Notes: generated by a model from the letters alone, not told the origin. A DNA stretch of 64,000 nucleotides from Sphingobium fluviale (GCF_004122115.1 NZ_SBKP01000005.1:124001-188000); one strand, 5' to 3'; counted from the stretch's first letter, positions 45,134 through 54,812 are shown. Made by a program: numbers and translations.

Positions 45134-45964
45134 ATGGCAGGCGCCAAGAACCACGATTATCACATTCTCCCACCCAGCATCTGGCCGCTTATGGGTTCGA
45201 TGTCGGCGCTCGCTTTGGCGATCGGCGCGATCATGTGGATGCACCCCGATCAGATGGGCAATGCTGGCGCGGGCGTATTTTATCTCGGCCTCGCGGGTGT
45301 CCTCGCCACCATGTTCTTCTGGTGGGCCGATGTGGTGAAAGAGGCCCATGCGGGTGATCACACCCCCGTCGTGTCGCTACACCTGCGTTACGGCATGATC
45401 CTGTTCATCGCTTCGGAAGTGATGTTCTTCGTCGGCTGGTTCTGGGCCTTCTTCGATTTCTCGCTGTTTCCATCAACGCTGGAACCGATCAACGGGATGT
45501 TCCCGTCGAAGGGGATCGAGACGCTCAACGCATTCGAGCTGCCGCTGCTCAACACGCTGATCCTGCTCTGCTCCGGCACTACCGTGACATGGGCGCATCA
45601 CTCGCTGATTCATGGCAACCGCGATGGCCTCAAGAAAGGCCTGCTGGCAACGATCCTGCTCGGCGCACTGTTTTCGGCGATTCAGGCTTATGAATATGCG
45701 CACGCGCCGTTCCCCTTCGGCGAGACGCCCTATAGCTCGGCCTTCTATATGGCGACCGGCTTCCATGGCTTTCACGTACTTGTCGGCACGATCTTTCTGA
45801 TTGTCTGCCTCGTGCGTGCCAACAACGGCCACTTCACCCCGCGCCAGCATTTTGGCTTCGAGGCGGCGGCCTGGTATTGGCACTTCGTTGACGTGGTGTG
45901 GTTGTTCCTTTTCGCCGCCATCTATGTGTGGGGCGGCTGGGGCGCGCCGATCCACGGCGGCTGA
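45134..45964 (+). CDS. ctaE: Cytochrome c oxidase subunit III
   Basis: A 276-residue, seven-helix subunit. The ATG at 45134 follows a TTG that would give an unlikely extension. Characteristic segments are HDYHILPPSIWPLMGSM, RYGMILFIASEVMFFVGWFWAFF (with the conserved acidic residue), TVTWAHHSLIHG and GFHGFHVLVGTIFL. The end, AWYWHFVDVVWLFLFAAIYVWG, is typical. Confidence 0.96.
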   Translation: MAGAKNHDYHILPPSIWPLMGSMSALALAIGAIMWMHPDQMGNAGAGVFYLGLAGVLATMFFWWADVVKEAHAGDHTPVVSLHLRYGMILFIASEVMFFVGWFWAFFDFSLFPSTLEPINGMFPSKGIETLNAFELPLLNTLILLCSGTTVTWAHHSLIHGNRDGLKKGLLATILLGALFSAIQAYEYAHAPFPFGETPYSSAFYMATGFHGFHVLVGTIFLIVCLVRANNGHFTPRQHFGFEAAAWYWHFVDVVWLFLFAAIYVWGGWGAPIHGG

Positions 45965-45986
45965 TAGAGATGGACGTGGGCGCGCG

Positions 45987-46394
45987 ATGACCGATCCGGC
46001 ACCGTCGCCCGCACCGCTTGTCATGGCTTCTGCAAAGGGTCTGTGCCCGCGATGCGGCGCGCAGACCCTTTTTGTTTCACCGGTGCGCTTTGCTGACAGC
46101 TGTCGTATGTGCGGCCTCGATTATCGCCAGTTCAATGTGGGCGATGGCCCCGCCGCCTTCCTGACGATGATTGTGGGCGGGCTGATCCTTGGCCTCGCTT
46201 TGGCGCTTGAGTTCAGCGTGCATCCGCCGCTCATCCTTCACATCCTTGTGTGGCCGGTGTTGACGGTGGCCTTGGTGGTGGGGTCGCTACGAGTGGCAAA
46301 GGGCATGTTGCTGACGCTGGAATACAAGAACAAGGCGGCAGAGGGTGTGCTGGCCGCCACAGATATGGCAGAAAAGGAAGACAGGCCGGCATGA
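45987..46394 (+). CDS. DUF983 family membrane protein
   Basis: A 135-residue protein with a zinc-ribbon-like N-terminus (CPRCGAQTLF and CRMCGLDYRQFNVGDGPAAF) and two transmembrane helices (FLTMIVGGLILGLALALEF and LILHILVWPVLTVALVVGSL). DUF983 proteins occur regularly between ctaE and surf1 in alphaproteobacteria. The stop overlaps the surf1 start (ATGA). Confidence 0.9.
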   Translation: MTDPAPSPAPLVMASAKGLCPRCGAQTLFVSPVRFADSCRMCGLDYRQFNVGDGPAAFLTMIVGGLILGLALALEFSVHPPLILHILVWPVLTVALVVGSLRVAKGMLLTLEYKNKAAEGVLAATDMAEKEDRPA

Positions 46395-47044
46395 CCCGCT
46401 GGTTTCCGCGTTACTGGCCGCTCGTTCCGACGGTACTGGTGCTGTCTGCTGTGGCGGCGATGGTGATGCTCGGCGTCTGGCAGCTGAAGCGTGCAGGCCA
46501 GAAGGAAGCTCTGATCGCCGAGGTGCGGCACAACCCCGCCCTCCCACCGCGCTCGTTCCCCAGCACCGGCCCTGTTACCCCGGACATGACCTTTCGTCGC
46601 TCTGCGCTGCACTGCCTGCGTGTGGTTCATTGGCAGGTGGAAGCCGGACGCGCGGCGGACGGCTCTGCCGGTTTCCGCTATATCGCCCACTGCACCACCG
46701 GGGCAGAGGGGCAGGGCGCGCTGGTGGCGGTAGGTGTCGGCGGTAAACCCGACATGAAGCCCGGCTGGACTGGCGGGACGATATCGGGCTGGATCAGCAA
46801 AGAGCCTGACCATCGCTCCCTCTTTGCGCAATTGACCGGGCCAGAGCTGGTACTGCGGCCGATGCTGGTGGCGGAAGCCTCGCCGATTGCGGAGCTGAAA
46901 CCCTCCAGCCTGCCGCGGCCAGACGACATCCCCAACAACCACCTTAGCTATGCTGTGCAATGGTTCCTGTTCGCCGTTGTGGCGCTGGTGATCTATGGGC
47001 TGGCACTCAAGCTGCGCGAGCGCAAGGGGCAGGCCGACTCTTAA
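46391..47044 (+). CDS. SURF1 family cytochrome oxidase assembly protein
   Basis: A 217-residue protein with the two-helix SURF1 layout: an N-terminal helix (LVPTVLVLSAVAAMVMLGVWQLKR) ending in GVWQ, a periplasmic domain, and a C-terminal helix preceded by NNHLSYAVQWF, the family hallmark. SURF1 assists haem a insertion into subunit I. It is coupled to the DUF983 gene. Confidence 0.9.
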   Translation: MTRWFPRYWPLVPTVLVLSAVAAMVMLGVWQLKRAGQKEALIAEVRHNPALPPRSFPSTGPVTPDMTFRRSALHCLRVVHWQVEAGRAADGSAGFRYIAHCTTGAEGQGALVAVGVGGKPDMKPGWTGGTISGWISKEPDHRSLFAQLTGPELVLRPMLVAEASPIAELKPSSLPRPDDIPNNHLSYAVQWFLFAVVALVIYGLALKLRERKGQADS

Positions 47045-47084
47045 TTCTTGCCCGATCCAGCGCACCACGCTAGGCCGCTGCCCC

Positions 47085-48488
47085 ATGAAATATATCAGCA
47101 CACGCGGCAGCGCACCGGCGCTGGATTTCGAACAGGTCACGCTCGCAGGGCTGGCAGGTGATGGCGGACTGTATCTGCCCGAAAGCTGGCCTACATTCTC
47201 TGCGGACGACATTCGTGCGCTGGCTGGCTTATCCTATGTCGATACGGCAGTGCGCGTCATGGCGCCATTCGTGGCAGGCTCGCTCTCCGAGGCTGAACTG
47301 CGCGTGTTGTGCGAGGCTGCCTATGGCCGCTTTTCGCACAAGGCCGTGACCCCGCTGGTGCAGCTTGACCACAGGCAGTGGCTGCTAGAGTTGTTTCACG
47401 GGCCGACGCTGGCATTCAAAGACGTGGCGCTACAGCTGCTCGGCCTGTTGTTCGAAAAGTTCCTCGCCCGGCGCGAGGACCGCATCACCATTGTCGGCGC
47501 AACATCGGGTGATACCGGGTCGGCGGCCATCGACGCAGTGGCGGGGCGCGACAAGATCGACATCTTCATGCTCCATCCCTATGGCCGCGTTTCGGATGTG
47601 CAGCGCCGCCAGATGACGACCGTGCTGGCGCCCAATGTCCACAACATCGCGATCGATGGCAGCTTTGACGATGCGCAGGCGCTGGTGAAGGCGATGTTCA
47701 ACGACGCCGATTTCCGTGCGCGCCACAATCTCTCAGCCGTCAACAGCATCAACTGGGCGCGGCTGATGGCGCAGGTGGTCTATTATTTCTATGCCGCCGT
47801 GCGCCTGGGCGCGCCGGAGCGGGAGGTGGCGTTCTCGGTGCCCACCGGCAATTTCGGCGATGTGTTCGCAGGCTATGTCGCATCGAAAATGGGGCTGCCG
47901 GTCGCCCGCCTCATCGTCGCCACCAATGTGAACGATATTCTCCACCGTGCGCTGGCGGATGGCGATTATAGTCAGGGCACCGTCATCCCTACCGCTACGC
48001 CGAGCATGGACATTCAGGTAAGCAGCAACTTCGAGCGGCTTCTCTTCGATGTCGGCGGGCGGGATGGGCTGGCGCTGGCAGAGCAGATGCGCGGGTTCGA
48101 GGCGAGCAAGGCGATGCGCCTCACCAATGCGCAGCAAGAGGGCGCATCGCGGCTGTTCACGTCGCACCGCGTTGACGCTGACGGCATGAACCTCGCGCTG
48201 CGCTGGGCTTATGAAGCTGCGGGGCAGGTGATCGATCCGCACAGTGCGGTCGGGTTGGCCGCAGCGCTTGCGGCGGATGATCTGCCTGCCGACGTGCCGG
48301 TCGTTACGCTCGCCACGGCCCATGGCGCCAAATTCCGCGATGCGGTGGAGCGCGCAACCGGCGTGCGTCCTTCCATGCCCGCGCGGGTTGGCAGCCTGTT
48401 CGACCGTGAGGAGGCCTATACGCGCCTGCCCGCGACATATGAGGCCATAACCGCGCATATCGCGGGCCTCGCCACCGCACGGCAGTGA
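47085..48488 (+). CDS. thrC: Threonine synthase
   Basis: A 467-residue PLP enzyme converting O-phosphohomoserine to threonine. YISTRG...DGGLYLPESWP at the N-terminus and the PLP lysine in HGPTLAFKDVALQ identify it; GATSGDTGSAAIDA is the phosphate-binding loop, and NSINWARLMAQVVYYFYA is typical of the longer thrC type. The start at 47085 follows the surf1 gene by 40 bases, as in other sphingomonads. Its stop overlaps the next gene's GTG. Confidence 0.96.
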   Translation: MKYISTRGSAPALDFEQVTLAGLAGDGGLYLPESWPTFSADDIRALAGLSYVDTAVRVMAPFVAGSLSEAELRVLCEAAYGRFSHKAVTPLVQLDHRQWLLELFHGPTLAFKDVALQLLGLLFEKFLARREDRITIVGATSGDTGSAAIDAVAGRDKIDIFMLHPYGRVSDVQRRQMTTVLAPNVHNIAIDGSFDDAQALVKAMFNDADFRARHNLSAVNSINWARLMAQVVYYFYAAVRLGAPEREVAFSVPTGNFGDVFAGYVASKMGLPVARLIVATNVNDILHRALADGDYSQGTVIPTATPSMDIQVSSNFERLLFDVGGRDGLALAEQMRGFEASKAMRLTNAQQEGASRLFTSHRVDADGMNLALRWAYEAAGQVIDPHSAVGLAAALAADDLPADVPVVTLATAHGAKFRDAVERATGVRPSMPARVGSLFDREEAYTRLPATYEAITAHIAGLATARQ

Positions 48489-49354
48489 CCCTCTCCACCC
48501 TGATTGCCGAACCCTGGGCGGACTATGGCCTTGTCGACAGCGGCAACGGGCGCAAGCTGGAGCGCTATGGCCCCTATCGTTTCATCAGGCCTGAGCCGCA
48601 GGCGCTCTGGGCGCCCGCTTCAGAAGACTGGCAGGCACATGCCGAGTTTGTGCCGGGCTCGGATGAGGAGGGTGGCGGCCGCTGGTATTTGAACGACCGC
48701 TCCCTGCCGCAAAGCTGGCCACTGAGCTGGAACGAGGTGCGCTTTTCGGCTTCATGCACCCCCTTTCGCCACCTCGGCTTCTTCCCGGATATGGCGCCGG
48801 TATGGGGCTGGATGAGAGGCAGGCTCGAAGGGATGGAGGCGCCATCCGCGATGAACCTGTTCGGCTATACCGGCGTGGGCACGCTGGCGCTGGCAGCAAG
48901 CGGTGCGCAGATGGTGCATGTCGATGCGTCGAAAAAGTCGGTGGCGTCCGCGCGCGAGAACGCCGCGCTCTCCGGCATGAGCGAGCATCCGATCCGCTGG
49001 ATCACCGACGACGCGCAGAAGTTCGTGGCGCGCGAGGTGCGGCGCGGGCGGCGCTATGACGGCATCATTCTCGATCCGCCCAAATATGGGCGCGGCCCGG
49101 ATGGCGAGGTGTGGCGGTTGGAGGAAGATCTGCCGCCGCTGATCGCCAACTGCCGACAGTTGCTCGATGAAAACAGCCGCTTTCTGTTCCTCACCGTCTA
49201 TGCCGTGCGCATGTCGGCTCTGGCGATAGGCGAACTGCTCAAACAGGCTTTCGCGGGCCTGCCCGGCACAGTGGAGTGCGGCGAGCTTGCGGTGCGCGAG
49301 GAAGGGCGGGGGCTGCTGCTCCCCACCGCGATATGGGCGCGCTGGAGCCGCTGA
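48485..49354 (+). CDS. Class I SAM-dependent methyltransferase (RlmI-like, probable rRNA methylase)
   Basis: A 289-residue methyltransferase starting at a GTG in a GTGA overlap with thrC. The SAM-binding segment is NLFGYTGVGTLALAASGAQM, followed by VDASKKSVASARENA, and the catalytic-region motif is ILDPPKYGRGPDGEVW, where DPPK fits the RlmI/RsmB-type group. It lacks an obvious PUA domain. It converges on ccmB with a three-base gap. Confidence 0.85.
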   Translation: MTLSTLIAEPWADYGLVDSGNGRKLERYGPYRFIRPEPQALWAPASEDWQAHAEFVPGSDEEGGGRWYLNDRSLPQSWPLSWNEVRFSASCTPFRHLGFFPDMAPVWGWMRGRLEGMEAPSAMNLFGYTGVGTLALAASGAQMVHVDASKKSVASARENAALSGMSEHPIRWITDDAQKFVAREVRRGRRYDGIILDPPKYGRGPDGEVWRLEEDLPPLIANCRQLLDENSRFLFLTVYAVRMSALAIGELLKQAFAGLPGTVECGELAVREEGRGLLLPTAIWARWSR

Positions 49355-49357
49355 AGG

Positions 49358-50008
49358 CTATTCCCGCCCCGCACGCATCGCCGCGCCTGCCGCGATCGGC
49401 GTGATCGCTATCAGCAGCAGCGCTATCGCCGCGAGGAACTTGAGCGCCGCGCCGGACCCCTCATGCAGCGCCCCAGCGCCGAAGATCAGCAGCGGCACCG
49501 CGAGGGGAAGCGCCAGCAGCCCGGCTATCGCGCTCGCACTGCGCAGGCCCGCCGTCAACGCCGCCACCAGCACACCTAGCGCGGCAAGCGCCGGTGTGCC
49601 CAGCGCCAGACCGATCTCCAGCCGTATCAGCGTACCCGCATCCAGCTTTAGCAGCGCGGAAGCGGGTAGGGCGGTGATCATCAGCGGCGGGCCAAAGCTC
49701 AGCCAGTGGGCGATCAGCTTGGCAAGAACGATGATTTCATCCGAAATTCCCCGCACAAGACATTGATCTATAACGCCGCTTTCCACATCGGGCGCGATCA
49801 GCCGCTCAATGGGCAGCAGCGCGGCTAGCAACGCCGCTATCCACAGCATGCCTCCGCCTGTCGCCCCCAATAGCCGCGCGTCCGGGCCTACCGCAAAGGG
49901 ATAGAGGCTCGCCACCAGAAAAAGGAAGATCACCGGCAGCCACGCGCCACCGCCGCTCCACGCCGCCGCAATATCGCGCCGCATCAGCGGCCACAGCGCG
50001 CGCATCAT
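49358..50008 (-). CDS. ccmB: Haem exporter permease CcmB
   Basis: About 216 residues from the ATG at 50006-50008 in an ATGA overlap with the ccmA stop. Six hydrophobic segments are visible, for example WLPVIFLFLVASLYPFAVG, MLWIAALLAALLPIE and GLLALPLAVPLLIFGA. DVESGVIDQCLVRGISDEI is the conserved CcmB loop. With CcmA it drives haem handling for c-type cytochrome maturation. Other ccm genes are not in the window. Confidence 0.92.
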   Translation of the reverse strand: MMRALWPLMRRDIAAAWSGGGAWLPVIFLFLVASLYPFAVGPDARLLGATGGGMLWIAALLAALLPIERLIAPDVESGVIDQCLVRGISDEIIVLAKLIAHWLSFGPPLMITALPASALLKLDAGTLIRLEIGLALGTPALAALGVLVAALTAGLRSASAIAGLLALPLAVPLLIFGAGALHEGSGAALKFLAAIALLLIAITPIAAGAAMRAGRE

Positions 50009-50586
50009 GGCGCGCAATACCGCAGGTCGATGCTGCGCGTGAAGCTATGGGGCAGATCGAAATGCGAGGCAGCGATGATCGTGCCGCCGCCCGCGACATG
50101 CGCATCCATCGCGCGCCCCAGCGCGCCGAGCGAGGCATCGTCCAGCCCATTTCCCGGCTCATCGAGAAGCCAAAGCGCCGCGCCGCTGGCAAGGACACGG
50201 GCGAGGGCTGCGCGTTTGCGCTGGCCGGTCGAGAGCATGCGCACCGGAAGCTCGGCCAGCGCATCCAGGCCCATGCGCTCTATTGCCTGATCGAGCAGAT
50301 CTGACGGCGCGCTGTCCAACCTGGCCCAGAAGCGCAGCGCCTCACCCAGCCGCCGGTCAGCATCCAGCGCGGCGCGTTCATCCGCCAGCGCAGGCGAGGC
50401 GCTGAGGGAAATGCTCCCTTCCGTACACGGCAAGAGACCGCATATCTGCCGGATAAGGCTGGATTTGCCGACGCCATTCGGGCCGGTGAGGCGCAGGCTC
50501 TCCCCTGCCGCAAGCGTAAACTCCAGGCCCGCATAGAGCCGCCGTCCGCCCCTGATGCAGGCCAATCCCGAAACGCTGACGATCAT
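50005..50586 (-). CDS. ccmA: Haem ABC transporter ATP-binding protein CcmA
   Basis: A 193-residue ABC ATPase. Walker A is LTGPNGVGKSSLIR, the signature LSTGQRKRAALARVL is followed by Walker B WLLDEPGNGLDD. The N-terminus GLACIRGGRRLYAGLEFTL is CcmA-like. It starts in a TGATG overlap with the AlkA-like gene and couples to ccmB at its end. Confidence 0.93.
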   Translation of the reverse strand: MIVSVSGLACIRGGRRLYAGLEFTLAAGESLRLTGPNGVGKSSLIRQICGLLPCTEGSISLSASPALADERAALDADRRLGEALRFWARLDSAPSDLLDQAIERMGLDALAELPVRMLSTGQRKRAALARVLASGAALWLLDEPGNGLDDASLGALGRAMDAHVAGGGTIIAASHFDLPHSFTRSIDLRYCAP

Positions 50587-51203
50587 CAGAGGGTTGCACC
50601 ATTATAATGGTGCCAGGCGAGGATCGCCGCCGCGCTGCGATGCGGCCGCCAGCCCTCGGCGCGGGCGCGCACCGCCTTTTCATCGGGCCGCGCGTCCATC
50701 CCCACCAGTTCGCCAATCGCGATCTGTATTGCAAGGTCGCCCGCCGGCCAGATATCGGGCCGGCCTTCGGCAAACAGGAGATATATCTCGGCTGACCAGC
50801 GGCCGATGCCCTTGATTTTCACGAGCTGGGCGATCGCTGCTTCGTCGTCCTCAGGTAGATTATGCAGGTCTATCCCGCCGGAGACGACCAGCTCTGCAAG
50901 GCTGCGCGCGTATCCCTGCTTCTGGCGCGAGAGGCCGCAACCGCGCAGAGAGTCAAAATCCTGCGCCAACAGAATATCCGGCGGGCAACCCACGCCCAGC
51001 AGCGTCTCCAGCTTTACCCAGACAGAGGCAGCTGCTGCCACGCTTACCTGCTGGCCGACAATCGTACGCAGCAATGTGTCATAGCCTGTCGCCCGCACCC
51101 GCGGCTCTGGATAGCCCAGTCGTTCGATTGCCCGCGCTAGCCCCGGCTCGATTGCGCACAGCGCATCTATGCTGGCGTAAAGGGAGGCAGTCGTGTGAAC
51201 CAT
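50586..51203 (-). CDS. AlkA-like DNA-3-methyladenine glycosylase
   Basis: A 205-residue HhH-GPD glycosylase. The helix-hairpin-helix is VKIKGIGRWSAEIYLLF, and the catalytic Asp is in WPAGDLAIQIAIGEL. TGYDTLLRTIVGQQVSVAAA is the usual core. It lacks the N-terminal beta-domain of E. coli AlkA, like many alphaproteobacterial MAG proteins. The ATG at 51201-51203 is preferred; a long in-frame extension upstream has a non-native composition. It is followed by ccmA in the same operon. Confidence 0.9.
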   Translation of the reverse strand: MVHTTASLYASIDALCAIEPGLARAIERLGYPEPRVRATGYDTLLRTIVGQQVSVAAAASVWVKLETLLGVGCPPDILLAQDFDSLRGCGLSRQKQGYARSLAELVVSGGIDLHNLPEDDEAAIAQLVKIKGIGRWSAEIYLLFAEGRPDIWPAGDLAIQIAIGELVGMDARPDEKAVRARAEGWRPHRSAAAILAWHHYNGATL

Positions 51204-51303
51204 CCTCACCCTGTTAGCGAGACTGAGAGTGCGCCGCCAGCTTGAATTCCTCTGCAAAGTAGCTAAGGCGGCGACGTATGAATCATAGTTCTGGAGATAG
51301 TGG

Positions 51304-51621
51304 ATGGTGAAGCTGGTTGTTGTGAGCCGTAGCGGGAGTGAAAGCACGATCGAAGCGGATGAAGGCATCAGCCTGATGGAAGCGCTGCGCGACAATGGCA
51401 TGGACGAGCTGCTGGCGTTGTGTGGCGGCTGCTGCTCATGCGCCACCTGCCACGTCTATGTCGACCCTGCCTTCTCTGGTGACATGCCGCCCCGTAGCGA
51501 GGACGAGGAAGACCTGCTGGACAGCTCCGATCACAAGACGGAACAGAGCCGCCTTTCCTGTCAGGTGCCCGTGACCGCTGCGCTGGATGGCCTGCGCGTC
51601 ACTATCGCGCCGGAGGATTGA
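51304..51621 (+). CDS. [2Fe-2S] ferredoxin, adrenodoxin/putidaredoxin type
   Basis: A 105-residue ferredoxin with ligands in [17 protein letters not shown] (Cys-x5-Cys-x2-Cys; one further Cys inside the loop) and the last Cys in [10 protein letters not shown]. The adrenodoxin-type acidic segment is [10 protein letters not shown]. It is likely an electron carrier for a class I cytochrome P450 or an Rieske oxygenase; the ferredoxin reductase gene lies 550 bases downstream. No P450 is in the window. Confidence 0.92.
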   Translation: MVKLVVVSRSGSESTIEADEGISLMEALRDNGMDELLALCGGCCSCATCHVYVDPAFSGDMPPRSEDEEDLLDSSDHKTEQSRLSCQVPVTAALDGLRVTIAPED

Positions 51622-51699
51622 AGCCGGAGAATATAGGCGCAGATTGCCCTGCGTGCTACCATCTGCAACAGGCATATAGGTGCCTGTGCCAACAAAAGG

Positions 51700-51742
51700 T
51701 TAGAGCGCGCATCTTGCGTCAGATTTAACGCAGCGCGCTCTA
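51700..51742. repeat. Palindromic repeat module A
   Basis: TTAGAGCGCGC at the left and GCGCGCTCTAA at the right form an 11-bp perfect inverted repeat; the middle is ATCTTGCGTCAGATTTAACGCA with its own TGCGT/ACGCA pair. Near-identical copies lie at about 37625-37663 and 53531-53574. It is non-coding and lies between the ferredoxin and ferredoxin reductase genes. Confidence 0.82.
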
Positions 51743-51811
51743 ACGTGAGCCGTTAAAACACGACGACGCTTCTTATGCTTTTTCCGGCGTGCATGATCCC
51801 TTCAGACGCCC

Positions 51812-52075
51812 TCATTGCCCATGCTCCTGCGCAAAAGCTGCTGTTGTGACATAGAGTTCCGGCTGCGAGTGAGCAATGATATAAACAGGTAACGGCTTCC
51901 CACACGCTTCCTTAAAGACCGATAGTTCATTGCTTTGCGCCGAATTCACGAGTTCCGCCTGCTGTTCATTGTGGGGCAGGGCGGTCTTGCTCGTACTCAA
52001 CATGCCATGTATATCCGCCGCGCTGTGCAGGCCTTTGTTGGGCAATGGCAGCAAATACGAATGACCTTGGGGCAT
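51812..52075 (-). CDS. Hypothetical small protein, weakly supported
   Basis: An 87-residue frame from the ATG at 52073-52075 (QGHSYLLPLPNKGLHSAADI, then ACGKPLPVYIIAHSQPELYV). Residue composition is plausible for a globular protein but I recognise no family and see no clear Shine-Dalgarno. It lies on the opposite strand between the ferredoxin and reductase genes. A longer version of the frame would overlap the reductase start. Confidence 0.3.
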   Translation of the reverse strand: MPQGHSYLLPLPNKGLHSAADIHGMLSTSKTALPHNEQQAELVNSAQSNELSVFKEACGKPLPVYIIAHSQPELYVTTAAFAQEHGQ

Positions 52076-52173
52076 GGCGGGGCCTCTCATTTGAGAACTC
52101 CAGCTTTCTGTGATCGGGTTTACCAGTGAGATGGATGGCCACTGGGTCATCATTGCATCTGAAAGAGGACGCA

Positions 52174-53412
52174 TTGGCTGAAAATTTTGACGTACTGATT
52201 GTGGGTGGCGGACATGGAGGGGCACAGGCTGCGGTCGCTTTGCGCCAGGGCAAGTATGAGGGCACGATTGCCATCATCGGTGATGAACCGGAACTCCCCT
52301 ATGAGCGCCCCCCTCTCTCAAAGGACTATTTTGCCCGCGAAAAGGTTTTCGAGCGCATCCTGATCCGTCCAGCCAGCTTTTGGACAGACAAGGAAGTCAC
52401 CATGCTGCTGGGCAGACGCGTGGTCTCGATCGACGCTGCCGCTCATACAGTCACCACTGCTGATGGCGCTGAGATCGGCTATGGCAGCATGATCTGGGCA
52501 ACCGGTGGCAGCCCCAGGCGCCTGTCTTGCCCCGGCCATGATCTTGCGGGTGTCCATGTCGTGCGCACCCGCGCCGATGTTGACCGCATGATGGCAGAGC
52601 TGGACGGCGTATCGCGCGCGGTGGTGATCGGCGGCGGCTATATCGGGCTTGAGGCGGCGGCGGTGCTTAGCAAGTTTGGCAAGCAGGTGACGCTGCTCGA
52701 AGCGTTGCCGCGCGTTTTGGCGCGGGTTGCGGGGGAAGAACTCTCCCGCTTCTATGAGGCGGAACACCGTGCTCACGGCGTTGATGTGCGGCTTGGCGCG
52801 ATGGTCGAATGTATAGAAGAGCGCGATGGTGCGGCTTGTGGCGTGCGCATGGCCGACGGTGAAGTGATCACGTGCGAGATGGTGATCGTCGGTATCGGTA
52901 TCATACCGTCTGTCGAACCGCTGATTACGGCGGGAGCCGCCGGGACCAACGGCGTCGATGTGGATGAATGTTGCCGTACCTCGCTGCCCGACATCTATGC
53001 CATCGGCGACTGCGCGGCGCATATCAATGCGTTTGCCGAGGGCGCACGCATCAGGCTGGAGTCTGTGCAGAACGCCAATGATCAGGCCACTACGGCCGCC
53101 AAGGCTATCACCGGCACATTGCAGCCCTATCATGCCGTTCCGTGGTTCTGGTCAAACCAGTATGATCTCAGGCTGCAAACCGTTGGCCTGTCGACCGGCT
53201 ATGACAAGACGGTAACACGGGGCGACCCGGCAAGCCGCTCGTTCAGCGTCATCTACCTGCGAAATGGCAAGGTTATCGCGCTCGATTGCGTTAACGCGGT
53301 CAAGGATTATGTGCAGGGCCGCGCGTTGGTGATGGGCGGTGTCTCTGTGCCAGAAGATAAACTGACAGACACTGCAGTGCCGCTCAAGGATTTGGTTCCC
53401 TCGGAGGTATAA
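52174..53412 (+). CDS. NAD(P)H-dependent ferredoxin reductase (putidaredoxin reductase type)
   Basis: About 412 residues if the TTG at 52174 is the start; AAAGAGGA lies six bases upstream, and an ATG at 52135 would add 13 residues. Two Rossmann sites are visible, [16 protein letters not shown] for FAD and [16 protein letters not shown] for NAD(P)H, plus the FAD motif [12 protein letters not shown] and [15 protein letters not shown] in the C-terminal domain. It is the probable reductase partner of the ferredoxin at 51304, with which it could feed a P450. Confidence 0.9.
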   Translation: MAENFDVLIVGGGHGGAQAAVALRQGKYEGTIAIIGDEPELPYERPPLSKDYFAREKVFERILIRPASFWTDKEVTMLLGRRVVSIDAAAHTVTTADGAEIGYGSMIWATGGSPRRLSCPGHDLAGVHVVRTRADVDRMMAELDGVSRAVVIGGGYIGLEAAAVLSKFGKQVTLLEALPRVLARVAGEELSRFYEAEHRAHGVDVRLGAMVECIEERDGAACGVRMADGEVITCEMVIVGIGIIPSVEPLITAGAAGTNGVDVDECCRTSLPDIYAIGDCAAHINAFAEGARIRLESVQNANDQATTAAKAITGTLQPYHAVPWFWSNQYDLRLQTVGLSTGYDKTVTRGDPASRSFSVIYLRNGKVIALDCVNAVKDYVQGRALVMGGVSVPEDKLTDTAVPLKDLVPSEV

Positions 53413-53468
53413 CGGGTTGCACATAGGCCACCCGTTTTTTCCTTGAGCAGATTTGGTGCCTGGCCCTT

Positions 53469-53574
53469 TAGAGCATCGTGCCAAAAAGTGGGAACCGGTT
53501 TTTGGCAAAAAACGATGCGACAACAAAAATTTAGAGCGCGCATCTTGCGTCAGATTTAACGCAGCGCGCTCTAG
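53469..53574. repeat. Composite palindromic repeat (module B followed by module A)
   Basis: The outer arms GAGCATCGTGCC and AACGATGC enclose AAAAAGTGGGAACCGGTTTTT (module B) at about 53471-53519; ACAACAAAAAT joins it to module A at 53531-53574. The arrangement is the reverse complement of that nested inside 37577-37847. It lies between the ferredoxin reductase and thiolase genes. Confidence 0.82.
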
Positions 53575-53633
53575 GCTTCACCTTGAGGTCGGCTTCACCT
53601 TGAGTGAGGCAGAGGGCGGTTGCCGATTTGTGA

Positions 53634-54812
53634 TCAGACCCGTTCCCAGATTGCTGCGATGCCCTGCCCGCCGCCGATGCACATTGTCGTGAGGCCGAGG
53701 CGACCGCCCGTGCGCGCCAGTTCGTAGATGAGCTTGGTCGTGATGATCGCGCCGGTTGCGCCCACAGGATGGCCAAGCGAGATGCCGCTGCCGTTGGGGT
53801 TGACCTTTGCGGGGTCGAACCCAAGCTCCTTGGCGACCGCGCAGGCCTGTGCCGCGAAGGCTTCGTTGGATTCGATCACATCGAGATCGTTGATGCTCAG
53901 GCCCGCGCGCTGGAGAGCATTGCGGGTGGCGGGAACCGGGCCGATGCCCATATAGGCAGGCTCCACGCCGGCATGGCCATAGGCAACGAGCCGGGCGAGG
54001 GGCTTGAGGCCATGCGCCTTCACCGCCGCTTCGCTCGCCAGTACGGCTGCGGCCGCTCCATCGTTGATCCCGGAGGCATTGCCGGCGGTGACGGTGCCAT
54101 CCTTCTGAAAAACCGGCTTCAGTCTGGTAAAATCCTCCGCCGTAGCGTCTTTCCGCACAAATTCGTCGGTATCGAACGGCGTGGGCGTGCGCCGCACCAT
54201 CACCTCGACCGGGGTGATCTGTTCCTTGAAATAGCCCTGCGCGATGGCGTTGGCGGCGCGTTTCTGGCTCTCAAAGGCCAGCGCGTCCTGCTCCTCGCGT
54301 GAAATCCCGTATCGTGCCGCGACATTCTCAGCCGTCACACCCATATGGATCGCCTGAAACGGGTCGGTAAGGGCGCCGGTCAGACCATCGACCACAGCTG
54401 CGTCACCCATTTTCTGGCCCCAGCGCACAGCGGGGAGGAAATAGGGCGCCCGGCTCATGATCTCCGCGCCTGCGCCAATGGCAATATCGCAATCGCCCAA
54501 CATGATGGATTGCGCCGCAGTGAGAATCGCCTGCAATCCCGACCCGCACAGCCGGTTTACGGTATGCGCCGGGCTTTCCTGAGGCACCCCGGCGCCGATG
54601 GCGGCAATTCGGGCAGCATAGGCGTCGCGCGGTTCACAATGGATAACGTTGCCGAGTACGAAATTGCCGACCTGCGCGGCGTCTATCTCCGCGCGTTCAA
54701 TAGCCGCTTTCGCGACATGGGCGGCCAGTTCTCCCGGCTTCTGATCCTTGAGCGCCCCGCCAAAGCTGCCAATCGCGGTCCGAGCCGCCGATACCAGGAA
54801 AACATCCGTCAT
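53634..54812 (-). CDS. Acetyl-CoA C-acyltransferase (thiolase)
   Basis: A 392-residue thiolase. The acylated Cys is in NRLCGSGLQAILTAA, the catalytic His in GHPVGATGAII and the second Cys in TMCIGGGQGIAAIW. The length and context (downstream of an acyl-CoA dehydrogenase on the same strand, 114 bases apart) suggest a role in beta-oxidation instead of polyhydroxybutyrate synthesis. A chain-length preference cannot be read from the sequence. Confidence 0.93.
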   Translation of the reverse strand: MTDVFLVSAARTAIGSFGGALKDQKPGELAAHVAKAAIERAEIDAAQVGNFVLGNVIHCEPRDAYAARIAAIGAGVPQESPAHTVNRLCGSGLQAILTAAQSIMLGDCDIAIGAGAEIMSRAPYFLPAVRWGQKMGDAAVVDGLTGALTDPFQAIHMGVTAENVAARYGISREEQDALAFESQKRAANAIAQGYFKEQITPVEVMVRRTPTPFDTDEFVRKDATAEDFTRLKPVFQKDGTVTAGNASGINDGAAAAVLASEAAVKAHGLKPLARLVAYGHAGVEPAYMGIGPVPATRNALQRAGLSINDLDVIESNEAFAAQACAVAKELGFDPAKVNPNGSGISLGHPVGATGAIITTKLIYELARTGGRLGLTTMCIGGGQGIAAIWERV

